Shown in pieces: positions 33,791 through 44,772 of a stretch of 64,000 nucleotides of DNA. Each line of letters opens with the position of its first letter. Within the stretch, counting starts at the first letter, position 1. A model generated the notes under the pieces. It was not told the origin of the DNA and did no database searches. It was given only the letters and a program-made list of their open reading frames with translations. This DNA comes from Byssochlamys sp. IMV 00236 (Eukaryota; Ascomycota; Eurotiomycetes; Eurotiales; Thermoascaceae), in contig MSJH02000788.1 in assembly GCA_001931875.2 (NCBI GenBank), forward strand, positions 62,001-126,000. The letters are read 5' to 3'. Made by a program: the position numbers and the translations under genes.

Positions 33791-36700
33791 ATGGCGCATT
33801 CAAATACGTTCCGCAATAGGCTGCGCCAACGATTCAATCGCTTTCGAGATTCACGTGTTGGCTTACCACAGGACACCCAAACAAGACCAAGTCTTACGAC
33901 CAAGTAGGTATCACGGCCCCATCAGTGAAGCGGTGCTAATCAGATAAGAAGTCCAAGATCATCTTCGCAGTCCGAGGCACGCACTGCCGGCTTGTTGTCT
34001 CTCAACGAAGAAGCGGGTGATGGCCATCGGGAGTCAGCCAACACTGTGAATGATGAGGGTCAAGTTCAAGCCAGTCAGAGCTCTCACCATCGGAGCAGTC
34101 TTGAACGGACCTTGAATCCCAACCAGTCGACTCTTTCGGGCGACAATGGCGACGTTATTGTGTCTTCAGACCTTTGGAGTGCAGCATATCGTGAGGCAGT
34201 TGAGAATCTTGGAGAGGACATAGACATTGCTATTTTACAGGGAAAGAACGTCGCACAGCTATTCAGAAAACTCGAAGAGACTGAGAAAGATGTAAGCCAG
34301 GAGTCCACTTTCTTGAGGGGTGTGAGGTTCTTGCATTCTTTACAAGTACCTCTTGAGAGATTCAAGCTAGCGTTGGATCTGGCAAGTCCGCTGGCAAGCA
34401 TTGAACCAACTGCAACGACAGTTGTTGGTGTGGTCAGAAGTGTGACTGCGGTGAGTTCGATCCATAAACAAAATCATTTCTTTTTTCAGCGCAGGCCATT
34501 TATACCAGAAGTGCTGACTCGTTGTCTGTGTGTAGATTGCTATCAGCATCGCAACTGCTGATGTGGACTTCGCGCAGCAAATTGCGGAAATGCTACAGCG
34601 ACTTTCCTACATTGACGACTGTGACACGCTCGGCCAGAAAACGGGTAGGAAAGATATTCACAAGGTATACCTAAATATACATACATACATATACTGGCTT
34701 TTCTCGACGCCTTTCCTAACAATTTGCAGGCACTCGTACTGGTGTACCAAAAGATCTTGGAGTTCTATCAAGCTGCATATGACATATTGACCAGAAAAGG
34801 AGCGAGATTGATAATGAAAATGATCTTGGAGACTGACCGCCTTCCAAACATCATCCAAGACTTCATAAAGTATTCAGATATTCTCCGAAACCTTGTGCAA
34901 AAAGCAACATGGGAGGTCGTGGAGGACATCAAATCCATGCTCTACGATCATGAAAGTAAGTTTCCACACACCTATGAAATGCGCTACATACATTCTTATC
35001 CGGCCCAGTTTCCAGATGGCTAGGTGGTGACAAGATGAGCCGCCAGACTCAATACCATTCGTACCTGCAGGATCTTCGAGATGATCAGGCTTGTGAATTC
35101 TTGCTGAAAAATACCAACTTCATTAACTGGTATCTCGCCCCCGATTCTCAGCAGCTGGTGATCCTGGGCGATATGGGCAGCGGAAAGACTGTCTCTATGG
35201 CATTTCTCATAGACGAGCTGAGTCGAAGAAATCAGCATCAGCTACCTCAGCCCAAGATATGCTATTACTATTGCCGGGATGACGAGACAGGTAAGGCTAT
35301 CTACATAGTCTCTGCTCTGGTTCTATCCCTGCTCGAGCAGCTCCCGGGCCTGAAAAAGCCCTTCTTCCAGTGGTACAAGCAGGCTCAGGCTTCTGGTATA
35401 TTCGATCCAGCAACAAGCATCAAGAAGCTAGAAGAGTTCCTGGAGGGGCTTGTGGACGGAATTGATCGTCCAGTCTTTGTCATTATCGACGGTCTGGATG
35501 AGTTTCACAGCGCATCTCGAAATACTCTTCTCAGGTTATTGAAAACTTTATCGCAAAAGATTCCGGGATTCAAAACTATACTGTCTTCCCGTCCTGAGGA
35601 AGAGATCTTGGAGCAGCTGGACGGCATGGCTAGAATCGAACTAGGCTCTGACGCTCAGCGAGATGCCATTATCGTTGAGACGACAGTTCAAAGGCAATTG
35701 TTTTATCTATCAGCAAATGTCAAGGCACTCGTCATAGAGAGACTATCTCGCTTAGCGCAAGGAAGCGCTATATGGACGAAGATGATCGTCGAGCTTATCG
35801 AAGTCCGCAAAATCAAAGCACTCGATCCGATGCGTGGCTTTCTGGAAAAAATACCCTTGCCTAAACAGCTCTCAGAGCTCTACGTGACGCTGTTTTCTCG
35901 TTGCACTTCCAATGATCCCGAAAATATAGAGCTTGCCAGTACAGCTCTGAAACTGCTCGCCGGCACACACAGGCCTCTTAGTATACTGGAGCTCGCCTGG
36001 GCCGCTACTTTGGGCGCAGCTCCACGCACTACCACCATTGACGCTCTTGCTGAGCTGGTAGATCATCAAAGGGTTATGAGCCTTATTCATCCATTCATCG
36101 CTCGCGTCGATTTCAGTGACCTGAAGAAGCGCCAGGTTCGGCTCGTACACCAATCGGTGAAGGAGTTTATTATCAAAGAATGGACTTGTAGTCTTATGGG
36201 TCCCGCCTTGACAGAAACTGACAAGGTTGGTTCGAGTCTAGAGGCACTGGTATTGGATATTTGCATCAGATATCTTCTCCTGGATGATATTGGCAAGAAA
36301 GACCTGTTCTCCGAGGAGCAAGTGGCAATCGCAGAGCTACCTCAAGAATTTGACCTGTTCAACGATGATGACGAACCGGCCGATTACGATCCATATTGCA
36401 CGTGGCAGTCGTGGGAAGAAAATATGACTCGCTACGATCCAGCTGAGCGTGGCTTTGGTGAGTTCTTCGCCTACGCAGCGTGCTATTGGCTAGAGCATTA
36501 CGGCGCCAGCACAGTCAACCCGCTTCCAAGCTTAGCAAGTATCGAGGATCTATGCCACGCGGGCTCGACTCGACTTCGCAATTGGATCCAACAGAATCCT
36601 CGCCCAGACTGCGTGATCACGGCTAGATTCGAATTTGACAGCAGGTTGTATGATCCCCTCAGCATCACTTCGCTCTATGGATCAGAAGCCATGCTACGCG

Positions 36701-37149
36701 ACATGCTTGAGAATTCGGACTTTGACACGGACAAGTATCTTCGAAACCCGGCTATGGGGGCCGCTGACCAGATTTTCCTATGGGGCGACGTATCAAGACT
36801 CGGGCTACTCTTCCTGAATGCTAAAATCGGCCCTCAACTGCAAACTCTGGAGTTTTTTGACCTTGTCATAAGAAGATGGTCTGACCCCGTCCTATCACGG
36901 CACAACCATAATTGGGATCTTGTATTCGACCTCGTCGATCACATATCTGATAAATTGGTCCAGGAACAATGGGGAAACGAGCTCTTGTATATGGCTGTCG
37001 GTGCAGGATGCACGCCCCTGATCCGGCGGCTAATGACGAGCGCACAGAATAAGCCAGAGCTTAGGAGTGAGTTGCTCCGTGAGGTTCGATCCGAAGGAAC
37101 AAAAACGTTTCAACACATGACGGACCAATTGCATCAATCGATCGGATAG
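33791..37149 (+). CDS. NACHT-type NLR/STAND-like protein
   Basis: Five exons, 33791..33903, 33949..34450, 34536..34664, 34730..34955 and 35009..37149, give 1036 aa. Introns are 45-85 nt and all junctions keep frame; the first (45 nt) is least certain. Residues 1-75 are basic and Ser-rich. Residues about 90-330 are helical with a hydrophobic stretch over the exon 2/3 splice, resembling N-terminal domains of fungal STAND proteins. The NACHT domain begins near residue 370: Walker A GDMGSGKT (Lys383), Walker B VFVIIDGLDEF (Asp484), then sensor-like LSSRPEEEIL and the helical region ending LVHQSVKEFI. The C-terminal 400 residues show no clear WD40 or TPR array, only degenerate helical pairs that could be worn ankyrin-like units. 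Such proteins act in fungal non-self recognition and programmed cell death; the specific role here is unknown. Confidence 0.85.
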
Positions 37150-40100
37150 GCCGTCTGGGGAAACCACATTGATGTGGTAGAATACTACTCCCTGTCGGAA
37201 GAGCTACTTTTACATAGGTAGTAATCGTGGTAATTTCAATCCCCGTTTCGCTCCTGTGAGGAACGATGATAATCATTCCTTTGCGCGCGGTTGTGCAGGT
37301 TGGTGATGTAGACAATGTGTGTGATCTCTTAAGTACTCCGAGATGGCAACATGAATCAAATCCACTTTCAGCTCTGACCTGTGACAGCGAGGGTGGAATG
37401 CGGTTGAGAGATAGATAGAAGCCCTGAAAACGAGGAGAATATGCCATAGATTTTTACAATTGCTCTGTTCAATATTGTCAAGATAGCGTCAACGTGTTAG
37501 TTTAGAAAAAGAGATGCTTTTAATAGTAATTCGTTTCAACATACAATAACTAACTAACTAGTAGTAAGTACTCTCCCACATTATTTATTGGGAACGTAAT
37601 ATTGTTGTGTCTAATTTCTGCCTCTACTTATTTCGACGATCCGAATCTGGCATGTTTGCACCATTTGCATGTTTACAACTATCGTAGATATACTAAAACT
37701 TTCCGTTTAGCATCAAATTTAACTAGCCAGTAGTGGGTCATGACATAATAATAAGAACAGAACAGAAAAGAAAAAAAAGAGTAGAAATTGACCTAGAAGA
37801 TTTTTCCCCGGACAAACTACCGAGTAAGTGGGACAGGTGGATCGTCGACTAAAGTACTCTAGACTAGAATAAGGGAGCTATATTAGTATATTTAGTCCTT
37901 TTAACTATTATTCCTGTTTGCAGAGTACCCAGATATCTAGAGAATTATGACGCAATTTAGTCTATGGCGTTCCATGCGCGTCTTTCAGCGACAGACCGCG
38001 TCAGTCAGGTCTAACTCTAGCGATGGTCCTTTGTGGATTACTTGCGGGCCGGCAGCAAGAGTGACTAACTGTCTGGATCCATTGTTGAGATTTCGTGTCA
38101 GACAATATTAATGAAGCAAGAAATGAATGTGCGAATGGAATGGGGGGCAAGTCTCTAGTAGATAGGTAGAATTAGACGAAGGATGATGATAGTTAGGTAG
38201 GTAGGGTTTGGAAACAGACGTCTGGACTAGTAGCTTCGATTCCGGTCTGATTTGGTTGAGTGGGACCCGACTTCCCGTGGTTTTGGGTAGGAGTTTGCTA
38301 TTATTATTATTATTATTATTCCTAGGTGATGATGGCTCATTTCCGACTGTTGAGAAATGGTATGAACATGTATGCCGGTCAATCTCCGAGATTACTGGAT
38401 CTCGAGGCATCAAGAAGTCAGTCGAGACGACTGCTGGCATGAAACGAAATGTTCGGTCAGTACTGCTGATCTCAGCCTGTGCTTTTCTAAGCTGTTCGTA
38501 TAAGGCAGACATCCTGTAAATATTGAGCAGTAATATACTTGAGACTGGATCCTGACGATAAACACTCTATACTCTCTCTAGATAGTATGTAGTACCATAG
38601 AGCTTCAGCCAGTGCAGCCACCCGGCATAGGGATCTCCTATTATCCAATAAGATGCGCTCCCATCTCGTGGGGGACGCGCCACATGCCACTGGGTCATCA
38701 TCGGAGATGGAGATAGAGATCTTCAGGAAGATCATCCGTAATTAATCTTCGTGAGATCTTAACGAGATCTGAGCCGTTAGCGGAATCATCGAAGAGCCCC
38801 CAGACCGGTTCTCGAAGATTAATTACCATGCCTGGCATCGGAGCTACACTCCGGCAATCGATAGCTACCCCGAGGATGCGGTGTAGGCAACTCAGTTGCC
38901 TCTGGCTTATGCCCTGGCGATTCATTCGCAGAGTTAGGACATGATGCAGGTGATTCTGATCGATTGGCTGCGGGGAACGTGCTCGACGATGACCATGCAG
39001 CAGGAGCTACGTGGTCCCCCGCAACTTGTGCATATTAAGCGGTGAGCAGCCCAGAGGATATTCTTCCTACGGTGTATTCTAACTAGTGAAAGGAGTAAGC
39101 TGGTATCATCACGAAATGAAGAAACAGAGCAAGTCATCAATTGGTGGAAATGAAATGCACCTCCAATCTCATACAGCCAGCATGTGCCCCTTGGACCGCT
39201 CTCGTAGTGTGTAGGTGTGTGGTCGTTATATGAGCCAAGCATTGCTAAACGATATCATATCATCCGACATTTGGATAAAATATAAATAGTAAAATAATAC
39301 GGAGTACAAATAGGATAAATCAACATGGCGCCATGGAATCGTCAGATGGGTCAAAGCTACCCCGGATCACTCGCGCCGCGAAACAGACGGACAGATTTCC
39401 AGCTGGCAGCAGCAGATGAAACGAGTTCTTTGGAATAATTAATAGTTTCGGCGCTTGTGCACGGGTCGAACGAGGGCTAGACTAGACCAGGGGGCGGTTA
39501 TGAAGATCGTTGGCTTAACTATCGCTGACGATCGGGGGGAGCCTATGGTAAGCTCCTCGGGCATATTCTGAAGATGAGATATGTACCATATTATCCCTGG
39601 AGGGGACTGCTCTGATTCGATGGCAGAGATCTCAGCGCCAGGTGTCCAGCAAGCAATTGACCACGACTGCTAGTGCTACCTGAAGCGGTACTACTAGACT
39701 ATTACCAGTTAATCACTACTGTCTACACCGGATAGGCAGCAGGATATGCGTAGTTAGTATGGTATGCCCATGCTGTACGTCGGGAATCTGTGTCTGGCTG
39801 GTCCCCACCGGGTGCGTGTCATGATTCATGGGCGCGAGGCGATGCTCGACATGAATCCTAGTTCGTTGTTTTGGCGAGCAGCGGTTGCACACACACAAAA
39901 CATTCTTGTTTCAGCTGGTGTGCCGTGGGTTGCAGAGCGCTTGCATTCCGGCAGTGGCTCAGAGTCTCAGACAGAGAGAGAGAGAGCATGGGGGAAAAGC
40001 AGCCGCCGGGGTGGATCCGGCCTAGACTTGCCAGTGCCTAGTCAGCAGTCGGGAGGACCATCCGACCGTTCGCGTATTATGGCATTGTCTAGAACGAGAG

Positions 40101-42363
40101 AGGTGAACCATGGGATGGGATTGCGATTGCGATTGCGATTACTACCAGAAAAGATGTTGTACCATAGAGAAGAAGAAGAATAGGTAATTATCGCAGGTCA
40201 GGTGCTTCTGGTCAGATGTCGAGTTGAGTTGGAATGGATGACGTCGCCATGTGACGGGTGGAGCACGAGGCGTGGAGGCCACGAGATGGATGATTATTAT
40301 TATTTATTTATGAGTATAATATATTAATATTATAAGACTATATTCATACTCTATCGAGGACTGCTGATGGGATAGATATTATTGTTCGAGAAAAAGAATA
40401 ACAACAACAAAAAAAGTCCAGATCTGCCAGATCGCAACTCCAGTTACCTGGACGGCCAACTTGGTCCGTCCGTCGCGCGTTCTCGTGGCCAAGTGGTCTT
40501 CGGTGGCCAGCGGGTGATCGTCAGGCAACGTGGATGATCAGGATAAGTTACAGGGAAATGATTTCCTGGCGGCAGAGACATCGTCAGTTGAGTCTTCAGA
40601 GGTGAAGGGAGAGGAAAACGGGATTACTCGGGTCGATGACGCGATACGGGACGAGGCGATGGGGGCAACCAAGGAATTGCTAACGAACGAATGAATGAAT
40701 TAATATCGATCTATCTCCGTGTCTGATCTCATCTTACTATTTATCTCCTTATCCATGACTAGTTATTTACTAGTTACTGCCTAGTGAATATGAATTTTGA
40801 AATGAGAGGAACGTGTCCTCATTATTATTATCAACTAGGTATTACTCCGTACCTGTCTAGGGGGGTAACTAGATAACTACTAGATAACCGACTGAGGTGC
40901 TCGTGTAAGCGCTGGGACGGCGAGACGCTGCATGCAATGGGGGCGCTTGGATCGATCCAACGGGCGTCCAGCAGCCACCGGGCAATTAATTAATCACCTG
41001 CCCATGCAAGGGAACATTCTGAAGATAATGATAATCATATCTACGAAAAATAAGAATAAAAGGTCGGAATGGAATCAGCGCAGTTATTTAGTTAGTCACG
41101 ACTCACTTACTGTCTGGAACTCGAACAAGGTGGGGGAACAGCCCATCCGGATCCGGACGTGGCCAGTCCGCCCTCTAGTTAATAATATTAAACAATGATA
41201 ACTAACTCCCGTCAGTAACTAATCAATGATAATAATAATAATAAGATCCAATTCCACCAGCGAATTCAATCAATCCAAAAAAAGACACTAAAGAATGGGG
41301 CCGGCGAGGGCGAAAAAGAGGAGTTGCAGTGGATCGGCGACATCATTGCGCTCCACCAGCGAGAGAGCCAGAAAAGGCCAGATTCCGGTCTCACTGGCTG
41401 GCGACTCTTCAGCTGGAATTCCGCCCCGGCTGGACGAGACAATTTGTTCATGAATTAGATGAATTAGTTGGTTATTTTAGTTGGTGAGTTAGTTAGGTAG
41501 GTAGTTAGGTAGTTATCATCCTGCTCGGCTGGCTGAGTATTTTATTCTATTTTATTTTATTTATTATTATCTACAGTGACCATAGTTAATAATCATTAGC
41601 GCCTATCTTGTCTTGCCTTGTCTCTGAGTCTCAAATAATTCCCTCCGAATCTATCTATCTTAGGTACCTAACCTAACATAACTAACCTATCGGCTCCACC
41701 ACTGTCCATCCTGTTCTCCTTCTCTTGTCTTCCACCCTTTTAGTCAGGAACGCTTTCGGGTTCGTCATTCCAAGAAAATCCCAAGGAACAAAAAAAAAAA
41801 TAATATTAGGAAGACAGAGAGAATCCCTTCAATATTTTACTCTACTCTACTCTATAATCCATCCCCAGCAACACTCTAGCCGGCTACCAACTTTCGTCCC
41901 ACTCGGTCGCACCGCACCGACAAGCCTCCTCTCTTCTTCCCCCCCGCAGATCCTCCTGCCAGTTAAAGACTCCCGAAGCCGTGGATGTCCTGGATCCCCG
42001 CAAATTGCCAATAAACCCGAGCTATTTTTACGGCAACAGGAAAGCAAAAGCTCCCTTCTACATTTCAACTTTCCCTCTCCCGATTCTTCTCCTGTTCGCT
42101 CAAAGAAACCATTCTGTCTCCTGGCCGTTGCGCCATCGCTCCCCGTCTCCCTATCCAGATCCTCGCAATTGCTCGTCTAAGTCACCTGCATCGCCTATCT
42201 CGCACCACCCGCTGAATCGGATCGCTTCACCCCCGACGGACGTTCTCTCTTCTCCCTCTCCCTCCCTCTCTCTCTCTCCCCTCCCCTCCCCCCGACCACC
42301 GAACTCCTCCGGCTGTGTGTCGTTGAAAAGGGGCAGAGAGCGCGAGACCTGACCTAGCACACA
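37150..42363. other. Long non-coding interval (about 5.2 kb)
   Basis: This is AT-rich DNA with many simple repeats: a TTA run near 38300-38320, GATTGC repeats at 40119-40140, ATA/AAT runs near 40290 and 41228, and GTTAGGTAGGTAG-like repeats near 41490-41515. A perfect 14-bp inverted repeat occurs at 38738-38751 and 38813-38826. From about 41680 the plus strand is pyrimidine-rich up to the C2H2 gene start, as expected for a long 5' leader. Small open frames (for example 38108-38512 minus) have no recognisable motif. Very long upstream regions are typical of heavily regulated fungal developmental genes (inference). Confidence 0.5.
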
Positions 42364-44039
42364 ATGGCATCCTTCAAGGTAACTTCCGTTGCATTTCACT
42401 GAAATCTTGGGAGGAACCGTCCCGACCGTTGCTGACGCGGGAATTGGTGCTGCTGGCAGGAGTCCTCCATATCGCGCCCGTTCCCTCAGTCGGGCCTCCC
42501 CGTCCGACAGAGCAATGCTCGAAACCATTCGCATGCGCACTCGATATCGCTGGGTGCCGTCAATACCAACCATCGCGTCACCCGTCGGAAGAGTATCGCC
42601 TCCGCCGCCGCTGCCAATGCCGCTGCGGCCGTTGCGGCCACCATGAAGGACAGCGGTGATCCAGTCACGATTCCGATGGCATCGCACCGGCGGAGTCTCG
42701 CTGGCCGCAAGGGTCTCGAATCGAGCTCCCTCGGAGCCACGTCCGCCCTGTCGTCCTCTCTATCGCGGAGCGTGAACGCTGGCTCGGACCGCAAGACCTC
42801 GCCCAACGCAATCGACGAGAACTCCGCAGCGGAGGGCAGCGCTTCCGGAGCAAAGCCCGTCAGCACCAAGAGCAGGAACCGACGCGCCAGTGAAGGGTCA
42901 AACCTGAACCGGGGCGAAGGGAAGCGGGTTGCCAGCGAACTCCGCTGCGAACGTTGTGGGAAAGGGTATAAGCATAGCAGCTGCTTGACGAAGCATATGT
43001 GCGTATACCCCCCTATCGTCCCGCTACCCGGCTCGAGACGGGGTCCCATCGATACCGGCGCCCTCCATGTCGTTTGTCGTGGTCACCCATCTCTCCTCCA
43101 GATCCCTTGTAGTCTTTACTGCTAGTACTACTACTACCACCACTACTACTACTACTACTATTCTTGCTCCTCTCACACTCCTCACCTCTCTTCCTTCCCG
43201 TCTATACCCAGGTTTGGTTTTGATTGACAGTTTGTGTGTTTTGGCTTAGGTGGGAACATGACCCAGCATGGCAGTTCACGTCGAAACTCCTCATCTCCAA
43301 GCATCAGCAAGTCCAATTGCTCGAGGCGGCCACCGTGCTGGTCAACATGAACCAAGAGCCTACCACCGAGATGGAGTCGGAGGACTCATCGGCCTCTCCC
43401 GCGACATCATCCGAACTCCGCGATGGACTAAGTTCCACCGAGACGACGCCGCCCCCCATGGACGAGGACGGGCCAGAGTTGCCCGACACACCAGCCGGCT
43501 ACGGGAAGCGCTATAGCGTCGCCAGCACCTCCGCCTTCTCGCGCTCCTACCAGTCCAGCTCCTTCGCCGACAGTGCGCCGCTGCATTCGCCCGCCTTCTC
43601 GCATTTCCGCCATTCCAGCATCGATACACGTCCCTCCACTGCCGACACCGGGAGCAGCGACGACGACGATGAGGCGGATCTGGCCGCTGCCATCGGTCTG
43701 TGCAATTTTGGGACACCCCGCACGGGGCCCGTGCCCATGTCGCCCGATGTACCTCCAGTGCCCCCACTGCCTGCTCGATTCCTCGGCCAGAACATTCACA
43801 GCAACCCTCTAAGCCAGTCGGCCGCTGCGGCCATGCCTTTGCCCAGTTCGGCCTCGACGATCTATGGATCATTCTCGTTGAACCCGTCGCTGTCGTACAA
43901 GGTCTCGGATGAACGAGATGTCAAGATGGAGGATGTCCACCGCGAGTCGAGACAGCGGCGCAACGCCGACGTTGATTTTGGCAGCCGTCACCATGGTGAA
44001 GACGATGATGACGGGGTCTTTGGCCTTATGGAGGAGTGA
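42364..44039 (+). CDS. Single-finger C2H2 transcription factor
   Basis: Exons 42364..42378 (five codons), 42460..42998 and 43250..44039 give 447 aa. The tiny first exon MASFK is followed by gtaact and an acceptor at 42459 that restores a frame open from ESSISRPF onward. The third exon begins inside the zinc finger: C168, C171, H184 and H188 (CX2CX12HX3H), split so that the last His is encoded after the 251-nt intron, which contains a CTA/ACT microsatellite. The flanks are basic (RRASEGSNLNRGEGKR). The C-terminal half is Ser/Pro-rich and acidic with an Asp/Glu run (SSDDDDEADLA), plausible for activation or turnover. It is a nuclear DNA-binding regulator; with a single finger, its partner sites are not predictable. 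Confidence 0.87.
43118..43165 (+). repeat. (CTA)n microsatellite inside an intron
   Basis: CTACTACTACCACCACTACT-like repeats lie inside the 251-nt intron that splits the zinc finger of the C2H2 gene. Confidence 0.75.
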
Positions 44040-44681
44040 ACAGAGTGGCAAGCTCCTCTGTTATAACTGCCTGTTTTTTCATACGAAGTGTGGAGACACA
44101 ACGGGAGGGGGCAAGAAAACCCTCGCGTCGTCCCACCCATCGGTTAATGCCCATTTTGCACGAAAGTATACGAGCTTGAGCGGTCCTTTTGAGCAATCTT
44201 TGATGATGATTGTGCGTGTTGGCATATCCATGTGTGTTTTGGTCGGTCGAAATGACCGCAGGAGTGATTATCTATTCTTCTTTCTTTTTATCTTTGGTTG
44301 GGGCCCTTGGTGCCCTTGGCTGTACGGGATCAGGACCATCAGGCTCTGTGTTCTTCTTTTTTTGGTGGGCAACACCACATCTTGGCATATCTACTAACCT
44401 TACCTCTCTCTGTATGTAACCTACGAACCAATGCCATGAACATAACAACCGACAAGTCCTTCAAATACACTTACCAGTAGGATAATTTGCAGGGTAATAA
44501 TGCATGAAGTTATAAAAATATTAGTGTTGAAAAAATAGAGTATCAAGTCATGATCCATTAATTCAATACAGAGATAGTAAAAATGATTGCTGTGGATAGT
44601 GCGCAACATTCGCTCGTTAAAGTGCAGTGTCATTTTACGATCTTATCTAGCGATGTAATAACTGACCTATCATCCGAATAA
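44040..44681. other. 3' flank of the C2H2 gene and tRNA upstream region
   Basis: No supported ORF. The region becomes AT-rich toward the tRNA gene. Confidence 0.45.
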
Positions 44682-44772
44682 CCCCCGATGGTCTAGTTGG
44701 ATATGGCGTTCGGCTGTAATAGGATTTTCCATTGTTACCGAAAGGTCGCCGGCTCGATTCCGGCTCGGGGGA
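44682..44772 (+). tRNA. tRNA-Tyr (GTA) with intron
   Basis: The 7-bp acceptor stem CCCCCGA (44682-44688) pairs with TCGGGGG (44765-44771), followed by discriminator A. The anticodon stem TTCGG (44709-44713) pairs with CCGAA (44738-44742), with loop CTGTAA giving anticodon GTA at 44716-44718. A 17-nt intron (44720-44736) lies one base 3' of the anticodon, the canonical position. The T stem GCCGG/CCGGC encloses the loop CTCGATT. The C1-G72 pair and A73 agree with eukaryotic tyrosine identity. An oligo-T run from 44782 is a plausible RNA polymerase III terminator. The D arm (GTC/GGC) is short and has a T-G wobble pair. Confidence 0.85.

Noticed and set aside
38108..38512. 134-codon minus-strand frame (MSALYEQLRKAQAEISS...)
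   Set aside because: The first half looks coding-like, but the second half includes an Asn run encoded by a TTA microsatellite and no family is recognisable; flanking frames on the same strand could not be joined convincingly.
40119..40140. GATTGC hexamer repeat
   Set aside because: Only about three and a half units; treated as an ordinary simple repeat and not as a CRISPR or telomere-like array.
42151..43872. Long minus-strand frames antisense to the C2H2 gene
   Set aside because: They arise from GC-rich codons of the sense gene; compositionally biased and motif-free.
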